A stretch of DNA of 64,000 bases from Rhynchospora pubera (GCA_028095005.1 CM051460.1:20941501-21005500); one strand, 5' to 3'. Counted from the stretch's first letter, positions 10,757 through 24,517 are shown. The notes: generated from the sequence alone by a model not told the origin. Made by a program: numbers and translations.

Positions 10757-13700
10757 AATGTAAATCGTATGATTTTTGTATATCAAAATTAAGTATTATC
10801 TAAATGTTGTGCTTTATTTGTATAATTAATTAAATCTTTATTCTTATAAAATAAAGGCTTTCATCATGAAAGAAAATAAAAATCATTAAAAAATATACAA
10901 ATTATGTAATAAAGAATATACTTTTTTGTTGTTGTTGTTGTTGAACCATGACCATAGAAAAAAATATCTCTATATTAGTAAGTAATTTTATTTATTGTTA
11001 TAATACTTTATTATTCAATTTATCGGATTATTTTGTCTTAACTTTTCTTTAACCAATTTCGAGATCTCGCCCTCCAATATCATAATCCTGCTCCACCCCT
11101 CGTACAGATAGGGTATGGATAACGAACATTTTAACTGGTATGAGCATGAAATTCTTTCTATTGTATCGTACCGTATCAATTGAGAACCCTACAAAAAATG
11201 ATTCATAGAGATTTGACCTTTGGAGTAAACGCTACTAATATGAATTTACGTGGTATGTGAGCTTGATTTTAAAATTTCTGTATTAGCTTTAATTAATGAT
11301 CTTGATATACTCCATGAGCTAATATTTATGTTTAATATTTTTCATATTTCGAGTTTATATACGAAATTGAGAGGCGGAAAGAAGAATATTTTGATAATTT
11401 AATTTTAGTAAATTTATCTCTTAACCTATACAAAATAAACTCGAATAGAAATGCAAACGCCCGACACCACAAGTTTAGACATGTTTTTATATGAGAATAA
11501 TGAGTTGAAAAGAACATAATTCATAAAGCGTTATATAAAACAATCGTTAATGAAAACCTCTGGAATAAATTAGTCATCAGTTTAATTAAATCTCGTTCTC
11601 TCATGTCATGAATATTCCTCCATCAATAAGTTTAACAATCATATCGACAGATGTAACCTCATAAAGACATTCACTTGAAATTCCTTGGAGCAGGCGAGTC
11701 AAAACTCAAAAGGACCTTTACTAAAAGACTATTTACGCGGTGGTACAATCTCAGCCGAGCTATTCCTTCTTTGGTTCCTTTAAATTTTCAATTTTGTTCT
11801 TCTTTCTTTTTCTCATTTTCTGCGGCTCCGGTTTTGAACTTTTGGTTGATGGCTTTACGCCTTAAATTGAGGTCAGTGCTGAGTGCTGACCGCTGAGGGC
11901 TGCCTTTTAGTTGAGGCCTATATATGTGGCAATGGATTCATGAGGAAGTAAATGACGGTGAATTATAGTGAGGCAGCGGCACCTATATCAATATTGGAGA
12001 TATATAAAGTATATATATATATATAGCGTTGTGAGGTTTTTAGGTTACGGAGATTTTTTGTGTAGATATTTGACCAAAGAACCTAGCTAGGCTTGTGAAC
12101 ATCAACCAATCAACCAAAATTTTTAAGGGTTAAACCCGCTTTAACGGCCACCGCATTTTGAACCATGTGTGTTTGATATATGTTCTTGTCAAAGATGCTG
12201 GAAGTTAATAGCGTAGCTTATATATCGTTTCAAAAAGAAAGGACTGGCCTAGTTCAAAGCGCCATGAATGGACGAATTAAATATTAACTGGTCGATAATT
12301 ATGCATCCAAATTTCTATTGGCCGTTTTGTATTACAAATTAATGCATCAATTTCTTGGTAGAATAATTTCAATTGATTATTTATTAATTTAATATTCATA
12401 ACTTGGTAAGTTCTTATTTGTATTACAAATTAATGCATCAATTGAAGTCTAGTATAGGATGGTAAGTTCTTTTACTTTCTAAAACATATTTAAATTTTGC
12501 AGGACGTAAAATATAAATTTAATGTTATGTATCTCTAAATAAATTAAGATTTCTCTTGATTCAAATAAGATGCATACTTTGAAGTTTGGTCTTTGCGGAT
12601 GGGGATCGGATACTTAAAATTTTGATGTGACATGAATCTTATTATTTCTTAAAAAAATAATGGGAGGATGATTCAATTCCAAGGGAGTAAGAGCGCACTT
12701 GCAATATCAAAATACCAGTCGTTATTAATCCACCTGGATCTCTACGTGCGACATCACAGATGGATCCAACAGAGCATGACTCATCACATAAGCCTCCATT
12801 CATAAGTCATATTGATTCTTCCATTCATTAGTAGAATAATACTTGGGTCGACTTTGCGGTACAAAATTAGAAAAAATGGCACAAACTAGTCTTAACATGT
12901 GGCTAGAATCTAGATGTGTAAGTAATTAATCACTATCAGTATAGTACGTACTTCTAGTTTCATTAACTTAGAGATACTATATTTAACCCTTGGTATGAGT
13001 AAGAGGCTTAATGTCAATATTTGTCGACCAGCTTCTTACCAGCTCCTATTTTATACTAATATCTTGTCGCACTTGTTCTAATTAATGTGTTATTTTGCAT
13101 TTTTTTTTCCTATAACGACCCTTTCATGATGTTATCATAGAACAGAAAGTATTTTAGTTTATATTCAACAAAAAGAAAATGTTTTTACATCTCTATTATC
13201 AAAAGAAATTAATATAGCAGAAAGATGTATTTAATTATGAAGTACCAAGCAAGTCAATATGGCATCTTCCGAATCAATGGAGTGTTTTGAACAAACTTTA
13301 CATAATAATGGAGAGGATTTATCTGTACAGAAAAGGTTTGGTGATTCATATCCGACTAGATGACATGATACTTTGCTCCTCAGCTTGGTAATCATGGAAG
13401 GCCCCCACGCAGCGGCGGATTCGCATTGAAGGTAAAATTTGGTGAATCATATATATTATAAAGTGCTGAGTAGGTATACTGTTAGATGAGCGATGTTATG
13501 ATAATAGTGTGTGCTTGCATTGAAAAAAAAATTAATGACAATTATTCTGCAAATTAAAGGGTGTTTGGTCTAACAAATCATGCTGATATGGTTCTTCAGG
13601 ATCAGTGTGTGTTCCAGATTAAGTTTTTTCCGAGGCATCGAGGACAGAGTGCCAACTTGAGGTCTGAGGGTGGCTTCTTGTTTGTCGATTCTCTCGAGAT

Positions 13701-13772
13701 GGAGCAAATTATCCAGGGAAGCGAGCGTATAGGCTTCATTGGCAAGACGAGGTTTTTACAGCTAATAGTTTA
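10755..13772. other. AT-rich intergenic DNA
   Basis: Nothing coding is recognisable. There is a short GTT run near 10927-10943. A phrase containing ACAAATTAATGCATCAATT occurs twice (about 12332 and 12424). A 70-codon open frame at 13561-13773 is unrecognised and ends exactly where the next MITE starts. Confidence 0.4.
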
Positions 13773-14063
13773 GAGAAATGATAACTGCTATATTTGCAGA
13801 TAAATTGTTATCGCTCGAACAAAATGAACATATAAAATATACAAGATGAACATATAGATGATCAAACTGAATACATACAAAAAGAAATGTTTTGTCATTC
13901 CTTATTCAAATTTTTATATGCATACTTAACCTTTTTTTTTGAACTTATTTGTTTATTTGTGTGCACTTTGATCATTTACATGTTCACCTTGTCTATTTTG
14001 TATTTTTACTTTGTTCAAACAATGGCAAGATAGCAAAATCGCAGATGACAGTAATCAATTTCC
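13773..14063. mobile_element. Mutator-type MITE, 291 bp (copy 1 of family GAAATGATAACTG)
   Basis: This is an imperfect palindrome. The left end is GAAATGATAACTG and the right end, complemented, is GGAAATTGATTACTGTCATC. The inner arms share phrases such as gatcaaa/tttgatc and ACATGTTCA-like blocks. The flanking 9-mers aatagttta and aatagtaca agree at 7 of 9. A second copy of nearly identical length is at 24226-24517. Confidence 0.7.
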
Positions 14064-14511
14064 AATAGTACACCTAATTTTTTTATTTTTTTTAAAAAAA
14101 GTATACTTAGTCGCACTATATGTTGAATCAGGATAATCCATTATTAAATTATTTATTTTAATTATATGCAAATTATTTAATTGAATTATACATTTATTGA
14201 ACTATATTTAAAAGTTCTTTTATATTAAAATGTTCATTTTTAAAACCATTCACTATTGATATTTTTCTCTTCATTATTGGTTAAAAAGTATTCAAATTAA
14301 GAGCTTATTAAATTATGTAATTGGATCTATTTTTGTTTAACTGAAGTCTTCATATAATAAAAATTGACGCTAGCAGAATTTTTTTTTCATATATCAGAAT
14401 CTTTCTATTAAAAAAGGAATAAAATTATTGGTTTTTGAAATTATTTTGTTATGATATATCCAAGATTGAAGGATTTTATCGTGTCATTTTTTTCAAGAAA
14501 AAAAAATTATG
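14064..14511. other. AT-rich spacer
   Basis: Nothing recognisable lies between the two MITEs. Confidence 0.4.
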
Positions 14512-14899
14512 GTTGCGTTAGGATTAATTGTTTAATTAAGAATAAAAATTTAGAGTTATTTATTCGTAGAAAAAAGATATTATTTCTAAACAATCAAGAA
14601 TAAGTATTTTGGAGATATGATGTGTTATATTAAAGTGGTTCAAGATCCGAAATTTTTTTTGTTCCCAGTATATTTGGATCATCTTATTTATGACAATTAA
14701 GAAGTTATTGAGACCACTTGTTAATCCAGATTAAAAAATTGATCCAAACATTCTAAAAATAAAAATTATTTCGGATGTTGGACCACTTCTCTTAATCTCA
14801 AAAAAAAAAAAACTTAATCTTGATCATTTAGAAATAACATTTTTTACTCCAAATAACTAATCCTAATTTTATTCTTAAACAATCCAATCCAAACGCCGC
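14512..14899. mobile_element. MITE, about 390 bp, with GCGTTtGGATT ends
   Basis: The left arm (gcgttaggattaattgttta) and the complement of the right arm (gcgtttggattggattgttt) match imperfectly. Both continue into AAGAATAAAA-like and TTATTTCTAAA-like blocks, so the whole element folds back. A right-end fragment of the same family is visible near 32465-32512. The target duplication is unclear. The GTTTGGAT end resembles the Tourist-like family described elsewhere in the window. Confidence 0.6.
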
Positions 14900-16028
14900 T
14901 ATAAGATTTGCTTCTTTCTGTTTTGGTACGTTGATGCATTGATGGACGGCTGTGATGAAGGCTTAGTTTTCTTTCTTTCTTTCTTTCTTATTTTTCTTTT
15001 TGTAACAGAAACTGTGTGGGACTTAATGCAACTAGCGTCAATATACACCGCAAGTTTCCGGGGCTACAGATGATTTAATTCGTTAAATTTATTAGACAGT
15101 AGCAAAAGTAAGCAAAATAATGGATAACTTTTCAAAGAATATCCATTTGTGATACGAATCTCGTCACATTTGCAGTTGGTTCCATGCATAATAGAGCGGG
15201 TCCATGTTTATTTTTCTCATTATCACAAGAATATGCGAGAAACGACGAATATTAGATAGGTACGACGTACTACGACATCTACAGTTTTATGCGTCCTGCA
15301 ATGAAATTAATTGACGTTGTAAAACAAAACAATAAATAAAAAAAATGCACTGCGCAACTTTTTCTCATAGGAGAAATTTTTTGTCCTGGAATATTCGATA
15401 TGCTAATGTTAAAACAAACAAACAAACAAACAAACAGTTGGATCTGTCCCACCGAATTTTATTTTTTTGCATAGACTCAATCCTGACTTGCAGAATATTT
15501 CACGTACATTTTGAATCAACTAAAACGCACTAAGGATACGTTAGAGAATTAGATATGATTTTTCTAAACACTATAATAAATTAATGGCTAAATCTAATGG
15601 TCTTTTTTTTTATTTCTTGATTGAAGTATTTTCTATAATTATTTTTAATTTACATATATAAACGAAAGTCTGTATCTGACTCATATAAATTCATCCACCG
15701 CCATTACGACCGTTATGAAAATCAATACTTTTCCACTCAGCATATTTTTCGCAAAAGATGGTGAGAATGGCTGCGCTTGAATTTTTGTGAAAATTGAAAC
15801 TGTATAAAAAAAAAGTTAATTAATCTCAAATTTCGGTATACTACAACAAATAGATTCAGTTCTAAAATTCTTCGATGAAAAAAATGGATAAAAAATAATT
15901 CTTATAGATTAATGAAGGAGATAAAAACAATAAATAAATTGTATAATTATTTTTGCGTCCTCTCATCTTCCCTTCAAATCTTTTGAAACCAAGTGATAAG
16001 TGTTAGGAAGGTTCGATTATTACTAGTA
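14900..16028. other. AT-rich intergenic DNA with simple repeats
   Basis: It contains a TTTC tetranucleotide run near 14969-14989 and an AAAC run at about 15412-15436. No gene is supported. Confidence 0.5.
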
Positions 16029-16205
16029 CTAGTGTTAATTTCGCGCGTTGCGCGATTCATTTTTTTTTTTCTATCGGTTGCAGATGATTATTTGTGAACT
16101 AATATCTACATCAACATGCTGATTTTTTAAAAAAAAATTATCCAAATATCTTGCTTAATTTGCATATTTAAATAAACAATCAGTTTTTTAAGAGGCCTCG
16201 TTACA

Positions 16206-16421
16206 TTACGTTGCCTCAATTTATTCCTAAATATAAAAATTAAGCAAATTAGAGTTCATGATGCTTTTCTGATTATAGAGTTCCCTAAGAGGCCTTCGAT
16301 TCTCTCCATTTATGTTAGCTCATATAGAGTTTCTCATGCTATGATGCTTTCAATTTTTCAGTTGTTTTCAGTTAACTTTAGAGTTCTCATGCTTAAGAGG
16401 AACAAATTGAGGCAACGTAAT
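16206..16421. mobile_element. Small foldback element nested in the Helitron
   Basis: TTACGTTGCCTCAATTTATTCCT near the left end, and at 16398-16421 the complement (AGGAACAAATTGAGGCAACG plus TAA), form an inverted repeat of about 23 bp. The spacer of about 170 bp repeats AGAGTT/CTCATGC phrases. It is non-coding and the target duplication was not resolved. Confidence 0.6.
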
Positions 16422-18600
16422 TTTTTTTATTATTTTTTGAAAGCAACATGAACAATACCTTGATTAGAATTTAGCATACCCAACACCATACTTGTGCCTA
16501 TTATCTAAAGCTTTAGTTTCTGTACTGATTCTCTCATCTAATATGCTATGCACTTAGTGAGAAGAGAATAATGTCCACAAAAGCATGAAAAGATAAGAAA
16601 AAAAAGAATGTATATCAGTAATGGCATACACTCAAAATCAGCACCTAATGCATGTGCACAATCGACATTAGACAAACATATGTATACAATACTATACCTG
16701 TTGATAAGCAAGGATATTACCCTCAAAAAAAGATAAGCAAGGATACTGAATAGTGTACCACTATATGCATCATGGCGGCACAAACAAAAAATGTCACTAT
16801 GTACAGTACCTCACTTGTGATTATGAAGATCCAACATTTCAAGTGAGGTAAAGTATTAAAGCAAGCTAAGAAAAAAATGATTAAAGAAAAAACAAAATAT
16901 TCAAATATCTACCTATCATTGAGTTTCATCCTCTATATGAAGGATGCATTTGTCTCTCAGTTGCACTTGCCTATATTGAACAGAACAAATAATTATTAAT
17001 CACGATTACATTGTGCTATATTTATGGAAAAAGAAGTGTTCACAATTGACTGGTTTTGATAAGAAATAAATATATAAAATAAATAAAAAGGAAAAAGGAA
17101 AAAAATAAAATAAAACCTGATATCTTTTAGCATAGCATAGTAACTTGATATCTTGCAACACTACTTCATCTAGCTTCTACAAAAAAAAATATCCAATATT
17201 GTTGTTGGCACAACACAGGAGACAATAAAAATTAAAATCTCTCACATATTATCTAGCTTGTACCACAATTATCATTGTCTCATCCACTTTAGTTAGAATT
17301 GTAATATCACCCTTCTCATTTATCAGTACAATACAGCCTCAAAATTAAAAAAAAAAGTTGGCTCACACAGCATATTATACTAAAAGGAAATTGGTTAACA
17401 CATCAAATGATTAATCTGAAGGCCCTTTTGCAAGAAAGCTATTGACGTCATTAGAGTATTGTTTATTTTTATTGGGAACAACTAAGTATTACTTCAGTCA
17501 TTATAATTTTTTGTATCATAAGTTACCTCACACTTTGGAGCTCCTTACAAATGGTAAATTGAGGCTGATGCAAGTTTCTTCAAATAGCCTAATTCATCAT
17601 TATTTTTTCCACCATGCTGTAGCGTCCAAACTCTTAGATAACATATTTTCTATATGCAAGCAATGTTTAAGATAAGAGAAAAGTTAGAAAACCAAACATT
17701 ATACTAAAATAAAATTCAGAATATTCTCTGGAGATATTATAAACATATAAACAAATGCATAGATATAATGAAGACTGTTACTGACATTTCTAACATATAA
17801 TTAAAGTTCACATTTTGCCATCTATATATACTTGGTGATCATAGCATCACAGTGCCATGCTTGTTCACCTTCTAATTCATAGAACTAAGAGAGGGTGGGA
17901 CAGGCTCGTTGCACCAACTATTGTTATGACAAACTTTCAATTTCCTTGCAGATCCGTACAACCAAAATTGTACGTAGTAAGTATCTAAATAATCGCACCA
18001 GTAACAAACATGAAAGCAACAATATAATTTTCATGTAATTACTAATCATCAAAACAATAACTTAAGTAACCAATCTTTCCATTTTACTAACATGGTTAAT
18101 TTAGAAAATATGCAAATCCGGAAACATGTAAAAAATAAAAAATTCAAATCTTGCAAGACAAAGGATGAAAGACAACTGACTTTTCCAACGGTAGTTCAAT
18201 GACAACTCAGCTCGACACCAAATTCAACACCCCAATAGATTCAGAGTCCTCATTCCCAACCTCCACATTAGAAGCACCTCTAGATAAGAAATCAACAAAA
18301 ATGAAATTAGTAATTACAAATAATAATTAGAAAAGGCTAAGGTTTGAACAGTCAAAAGCTGTAATCTTTTTTGTTGTTATTGTACGGCTACAGTCCTAAA
18401 ATCAGGAGAAACCATCGGTGCTATTTCTCGTTGAAACAAAGGGATAACAGTTCATCTCAGTGAGAAGGAAAAAGTTCAAAAGAGAAGGTGAGCAAAGCCA
18501 ATTTCTTAAAATAAAGCAGAAAAAAATATCAGAAAAAGAAAATACAAAAGAAGTTTGGATTCATGCATGTTCAGCGAGGCTGAGGCCGAGCCACTCACTA

Positions 18601-18900
18601 CCTAAAAGTTGGATATGGAAATTTGGACTTGAGCTGATGCATCGATGAAGAATTTTTTGAATTAATGCCATCAGAATTCATTTTGAAGTCTTCTATATAA
18701 ATTGAAGAACTATATTTCACCTTTGCAGCAGCCATAAAATTTTCTCTAAAATTGAGATTAATCTACCTTTGCTCCTATTATTGTAACTTGGTTATCTAGA
18801 AGTTGGATACGGAAATTTGGACTTGAGCTAATCCATTGACGAAAATTCTTCAAATTAATGCCATCAGAATTTATTTTAAAGTCTTCTACATATACTATTA
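18601..18900. repeat. Diverged direct duplication inside the Helitron
   Basis: A unit of about 105 bp containing GGAAATTTGGACTTGAGCT and AATTAATGCCATCAGAATT occurs at about 18607-18710 and again at about 18800-18900. A shorter third echo (GTCATCAGAATTCATTTTGG) is at about 18950. The repeats read in the same direction. Confidence 0.75.
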
Positions 18901-19734
18901 TTATAACTTATATTATGAAGCCTTCCTTTGCTCCTATTTTTTGCATGGATGTCATCAGAATTCATTTTGGCTTGTATATTAATGCCATCAACTGGATGAC
19001 ATGAAACGATGAATAACATTTGATTCAATAGCATTTTCATATGCGATGAATATAAGTAAAAAATGGTATAGAAGTAACATAGTTTGTTAAGGACGGAAAT
19101 ATTGGGCAAAAATTGGGAAAAAGAGTGTTGATAATATAGTAACTAAGAAACATTTATGATGAATTGAATGGTATGGTAACAACCAAGAAATTGCATTAAT
19201 GAACGGCTGTGAATAGTAACAAAGTATTGCAATTCTCATGTGCAAATCCAAAATGGACGGAAAAATTGAAAAGAAAAGGAGAAATAGGCAGAGGTGCACG
19301 GCAAGAATCAATACCTGAATCAAAAAGAGGATAGAAGATGGGAACTCACAGTTTGTACGAACCTATAGCATTGGCGAATGGAAGCAGGCACGCGCGATCG
19401 ACAGGGAGAACGGAGGTTGCGGTACTCGGTGCAATCTCTCTCTCTCCCCTATCTCCTTCCTGTGCCTGGTGGTGGGGAGAAGAATCGAGTGATCTGTCCT
19501 TTCTTGTGCCTGGTACAGTGGTACTCGGTGCAAACTCTGACAACGGAGAGAGAGAGAGAGAGAGCATGAGAGGAGGAGAATATACTGAAGGATTGAGAAT
19601 ATGCTGATCCAATGGATTAGATTGTGCCAATCAGAATCAATGGTTCGGATCTGTTACTGTAGTTAGTACAGTAACAAAGCCTCTCATGTGCATCGCACGA
19701 CGTCCGAGCTTTATATATTTCTAATTATTTCTGA

Positions 19735-22317
19735 TACCCTTATCGGCAGCCCATTGTAGAGGACACATTCTAATTAATAGGGACAAAAGGAAAATAAAAA
19801 TAAAGATAAAATCACATCGCCACGCCAGCACCATATGCGTGGCAATTGCGTGCAACAAACCAGTGTTTTTTTTTTAATAAAAAAAGTGCTTTAAAATATA
19901 ATGTATCTAGTAATGCACTAGAGAAATTCATTTGAACTTTTGTGCTTTTTTTTTCACGTACATTTTCCAATATAGTTTGCTTTGGAGGCAAATAAGGGGG
20001 AAAAATATATAGATAGTACCACGTCACTGTTTTGTTTGGAATTCTAGAAGTGACAGTACAATGTTGAAGATAAGTTGAATTGCAGATTGTTGGATTATCT
20101 TCCTTTAAAAACTGAGAAAAGTAATTAAGCATTGCAAAATTTGAAATCTTCCACCGAGTTTTTTTAACATGATAAGAGGAAAGTTTCCACTTTGTGCATT
20201 TATCTAGTGCTCTCCTACAGATCATGCACGTCATTGTAAATTGCAAAAACAGGAACTTTCAATAAAGAAACTGAATCATTAGTTAATGACTTTGTCACCG
20301 TCAAATTCCATCAATTTAATTAAGATCAGCATTCTTTATTTTTTATATATAATAAACAGGTTACTGTAGTTACAAAAATAATGTCTGGTAAGGTGATTTT
20401 TCATTTTTTGTACCGCCAATGTACCTTTATTTTAAAACTTCTTAATTTTGTAAATATAAATTAAGTTGAAAGATGAAAAACAATTTTTTTTGGATTTAAT
20501 TTATGTTACTTTTTCTATGTATACATAAAATATATAAAAATCAGCTTATTACAAATATACAAAAAGATCGAGTTTAGTTTTCAAACTCCCTATATTTGAA
20601 ATATTGTATTTGGATAAGTAGATGAAGCATCACCAACCCAAATCAAATTATAATACATCAATTTCTTGCATTACTATTTTCAACTCGCAACAAATATTTT
20701 CTATACACAAATAAACTCTATTTTACATTAAACGACTCAATTTCCAATATTTTCGGTCATTATTCTCAATATTCAATTCTCATATCTACTCTCAATATTC
20801 AATTTCTCACACATCCAAACACACTACTCTGTTAGGTGTTAGCTTAGGATCAAACGACTAAGCAGATATGGACGCACTTCCCACTTCCAGTGGCCAATAG
20901 CCGTGGTGCGCTGTTCGTGGGATCCCAAGCAGCCGGGTAGTTCAGTTCCTGGCTTTCTTGGAATGGAACTTTCAACTTTCAATATTACTTTTCTGGCTTT
21001 GGTGACATACTGCCATACCATTGACGAAATCCTTTTTGTTTCTTTATCAATGAAAGATACGGTAGTACGATGAATGGGTGGATCTTTCTTTGGGTATTTA
21101 TTTACTTTTCTATTTTAAAATTTAGGAGGGGTTTGTTAGTGGATTATTACCAATCTGGCCATTCACAAGTTTTAGTTAAAAGCTTAACAAAAGTTATGTT
21201 TATAAGGAAACCATATGAAAGAAAGAAAGAAATAAAACGACCACTTGGTACATTCTACTTTGTTTAATGAAACATCACTCCATCAGCAACCGAAAGAGAG
21301 ATTTTTACATAAAGCGTGAGGTAAGTGGTAACTCCTTTTGGATTTTCATCTTTCAAATGATTTTTGATCCATTTACTTAAAAATGCTTATTTATATATAG
21401 TATGATTAGCATGTGATCTAATAGCTCGTTGTTGGAGCACTAAATTGACTTTCAATGAGATCAACAATTAAAATCTGTATGCGTCTAATTTCAAAAAAGT
21501 ACATTCCTCTTGGTTTAATAATAATAATAACAATAATAACAATGTCAACAACGACAACAACAAGAATAATAACATAATATTTGAGAAAGTTTATGATGCA
21601 TCATAATGTATAAGGCCTTTTGTGCATCAAGACCTTATCAGTCAAATTTATTTAAAATCGATGAATAATCTTATTTAGCCAATTCAATTTACATATTGAA
21701 AATCTCATAGCAAACCAAAAGTTAATATTTTAAATATTTATTTATTATATATATATATATATATTTAAACTTTCTAATTATGGATACAAACTAATAGCAA
21801 AAAAAATGAAAAATAATAAGTTTTAGAATATTTGAAATTTGAAAAATCCCACCCAAAAGTTGTGGTTTTGAAAAAATACCACTTCAAATTAAATTTAGTT
21901 ACAGATTTGTCACTTATACACCCATCTTCATATCCAAATATTCATTTTTTAAATTTATCAAAATACCCCTCTACCAAATTATTAATTTCGAAATAAGATT
22001 TTAATTTTTAAAGAAATTGAAATTTCGAATTGAGAAAATTTTTAAATAAACATTTTAATTTAAAATTTTTGGGAAAATCAATTTGGATACGGAAACAGTT
22101 CGGAGCGGATAAACTCCGATCCGTTTTCATCCCAAAGATTTACATCACAAACCACATGCATTCCACTATTTACTTAATTAGTCAATCAGGGATAATTGAC
22201 CCTTGAATTTTAATTGCTGCCACCAGATGCCAAATCAAAAGGAATAAGCGCATGTGGAAATCAATGAAAATATATCTCAATATTAAAGCATGGATCAACA
22301 AGCCACGGACATGAGTC
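19735..22317. other. AT-rich intergenic DNA
   Basis: No gene is supported. It includes an AAT/AAC trinucleotide-rich stretch at about 21518-21575, an AT tract near 21747-21765, and a short hairpin near 22087-22130 with ends resembling GGATACGGAAACAG. Open frames of up to 144 codons here lack recognisable motifs. Confidence 0.4.
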
Positions 22318-23780
22318 CAAATTTTCTAGGACGAAGTAACAATCTGCGGTGGCATTGGTCGGCATTCGGATTAAATAGTGTACCAATGCCTACATAGGCC
22401 AAGACATACTGCGCTATGTATATATCATGTATTTCTCATACATGTGCTCTAGTATATAAACATATGAAAACAATGAATATCAGATATTGGGTGAGTGTAC
22501 ACTGTACTGACTTCTGAGTTCCACCGACTGTTCGGAAATTTTGACGGACGAAGTTTCGTCGAAACAAGTTCCCACATCTTTAAATATTTGTTCACGTTGT
22601 CAGCAAGCAGACTATCGATTGGAAAGAAAGATCTTTAATTATTTGTTTTAACAAAAAAATATTATTGGTTCAATGAAATTATAGGAAGATTTTTTTGTCT
22701 TCTTACCTTCAAAAAAAAATATATTATTGTGACTTTTCGCTCGTAAGAAGAGAAACGCGTTGAAAATAGATTTAGTCGGATCTAAAATTTGAACTGAAGC
22801 ATATGTACATTACGGAGATAATTATTATGCTATACTAATAATTTGATCTCATCATGTCTAGATTGCACGATAAAAAGACATACAAGTTACAACTTCAGTT
22901 GCTAGTTGATAAATTTGATTGCTAGAAAAAAAATAAAATAAATCCAGAGAATCCAAACTTTCTCATAGGAGTTACTGCGTGGATCATATGCCACCAGATG
23001 AAAAAGAATTTGTATGTTGATTTTCTATGGCACTTTCTATTACAAATTTACAATAGAATATTTAACTTGAGATTTTACAATTCATCATCATTCAATTAAT
23101 TTCAAGCTTCCCAGCTTATTGCAGCACAAATTAGTGATAGAGAATAATTTTGAAAGAGGGGTATTAAGCCCATAGCTAGATTATGCAATAAATAGAAATT
23201 GGTTTTCGTGAAGTAAATGGAATCAGTAAATTAAATAACTAAAAGTTATATAATTACCTTTTAATCAATATTGATAATAGAATTATCATATAAAAAATTA
23301 AATTTTTAACTGTTGTATTCAATAATGAAATTATATCACATTTTTATAGGGGTCAAATGGTGATTTCTTAAAAAATTTGTCTATACAACAATAAAAACAT
23401 ATAAAAAAAGTTAATAGAAAAAATGGGAAACATTGCACCCATTCGTCCCATTTAGATTCACCCCTGGAGGTACTCCTTTATCAGATCATATTAATAAACA
23501 AGATATTTCATTTCAGATCATATATAAATAAACATACAACCAATATAGTTAAGAGCTTGATTGGTCTGATATAGTATAATTTGGCTTGAAAAAAACACGA
23601 CTCCTATTTTCTAGGACGAAGTAACAATCTATTGTGACATTAGCCAGTATCCAGATTAAATAGTGTACCGATGCCTACATAAACCAAGACATACTCCACT
23701 AACTATGTATGCATGTGCTCAAGGATATAACCGGCTGAAAATAATGTATATGAATCCACCGACTTTTGAAATATTATAGA
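22318..23780. repeat. Diverged segmental direct duplication (two copies)
   Basis: About 170 bp starting TTTTCTAGGACGAAGTAACA occurs at about 22322-22510 and 23605-23775. Both copies continue through AAATAGTGTACC, AATGCCTACATA/GATGCCTACATA and CCAAGACATACT, and end near a TCCACCGACT phrase. A neighbouring unit with GATTGGTCTGATATAGTATA (near 23559) reappears diverged near 27172. The intervening sequence is not recognisable as coding. Confidence 0.7.
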
Positions 23781-23837
23781 TTATAGACAAGGTTTCATTA
23801 ATTTATATAAGTTTCATGCACCGGAAGGGGCGGAATC

Positions 23838-23857
23838 GGGGGGGGGGGGGGGGGGGG
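23838..23857. repeat. Uninterrupted G20 run
   Basis: Twenty consecutive G residues follow cggaatc. The run could form a G-quadruplex, and its length is prone to sequencing or assembly error. Confidence 0.85.
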
Positions 23858-24225
23858 ATTAAAAGAGACCAAATTGATTTTTTATTTTTTTTTTTAGAAG
23901 GGACAAATTTATATATTTTTTATCCATATTATATCAAATTCACACTTAATTTCAAATTTAAGAGGACGTCAAGGCTCTAGGATCGGAATCACATCCTCAG
24001 CTTATCTTAAATGATCAGCATACTAAACCTATCATCTGAATCGTCCGATCAATGCTAGATATCACGTGATTAATATCCGGTCTGTCAAGATTCGTGTGTC
24101 TGTCCAAATTAGATCGAACGGTTTGGATCGAAAGTTAGCACTAAATACTGATGCCTCTAGGGCCCTCCTCTGGTTCATGCCCGTTGTGCACCGGCATTCT
24201 ATATTATTTTTTTTAAATTATAAAA
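23858..24225. other. Intergenic spacer
   Basis: No supported gene. A 69-codon open frame at 24066-24275 runs into the next MITE and is not credible. Confidence 0.4.
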
Positions 24226-24517
24226 CAGAAATGATAACTGTCATCTGCTATTTTGTCAATCCTTGTCATCACTAAACACAAAGTGAGCATATAAAATAGA
24301 CAAGGTAAATATATAGATGATCAAAATGAACACTTACAAACAAATAATTATTGTCAACTCTTGTTCAGATTTTTATATGCATATTAAAATTTTTTTTATT
24401 GAACTTATTTATTTGTATGTGTTCACTTTGATCATTATATATGTTCATTTTATCTATTTTATGTGTTCATTTTTTATTTAACGATGACAAAATTATAAAT
24501 CACAGTAATCAATTTCC
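24226..24517. mobile_element. Mutator-type MITE, 292 bp (copy 2 of family GAAATGATAACTG)
   Basis: The ends are GAAATGATAACTGTCATC on the left and AGTAATCAATTTCC on the right, which are complementary with a few mismatches. The flanking 9-mers attataaaa at 24217-24225 and 24518-24526 are identical, giving a clean 9-bp target duplication. The internal sequence parallels 13773-14063, including the TTTTTATATGCATA phrase. Confidence 0.8.

Larger units (their letters stand above)
16029..19734 (-). mobile_element. Putative non-autonomous Helitron, about 3.7 kb
   Basis: Read on the minus strand, the 3' end is a hairpin TCGCGCAACGCGCGA (16055-16041), 8 bases, then CTAG with a following T (16032-16028). 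Helitrons typically end in a GC-rich hairpin plus CTRR and insert before T. The proposed 5' end is A followed by TCAGAAATAATTAG (from 19734), then ATATATAAAGCTCGGACG, which resembles plant Helitron starts. No Rep/helicase reading frame is present. A CT-rich, leader-like stretch lies near the 5' end (19420-19570). A second Helitron hairpin with the same 15-base core is at 56797-56813. The 3' end is well supported; the 5' end is an inference. Confidence 0.6.

Noticed and set aside
13561..13773. 70-codon open frame with a gene-like look
   Set aside because: No family recognised, no conserved start context, and it ends exactly at a MITE. It may be a relic exon, but that is not supportable.
19812..20246. 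144-codon minus-strand open frame
   Set aside because: No recognisable domain. It is outside the Helitron and in AT-rich DNA. The length can arise by chance in 64 kb.
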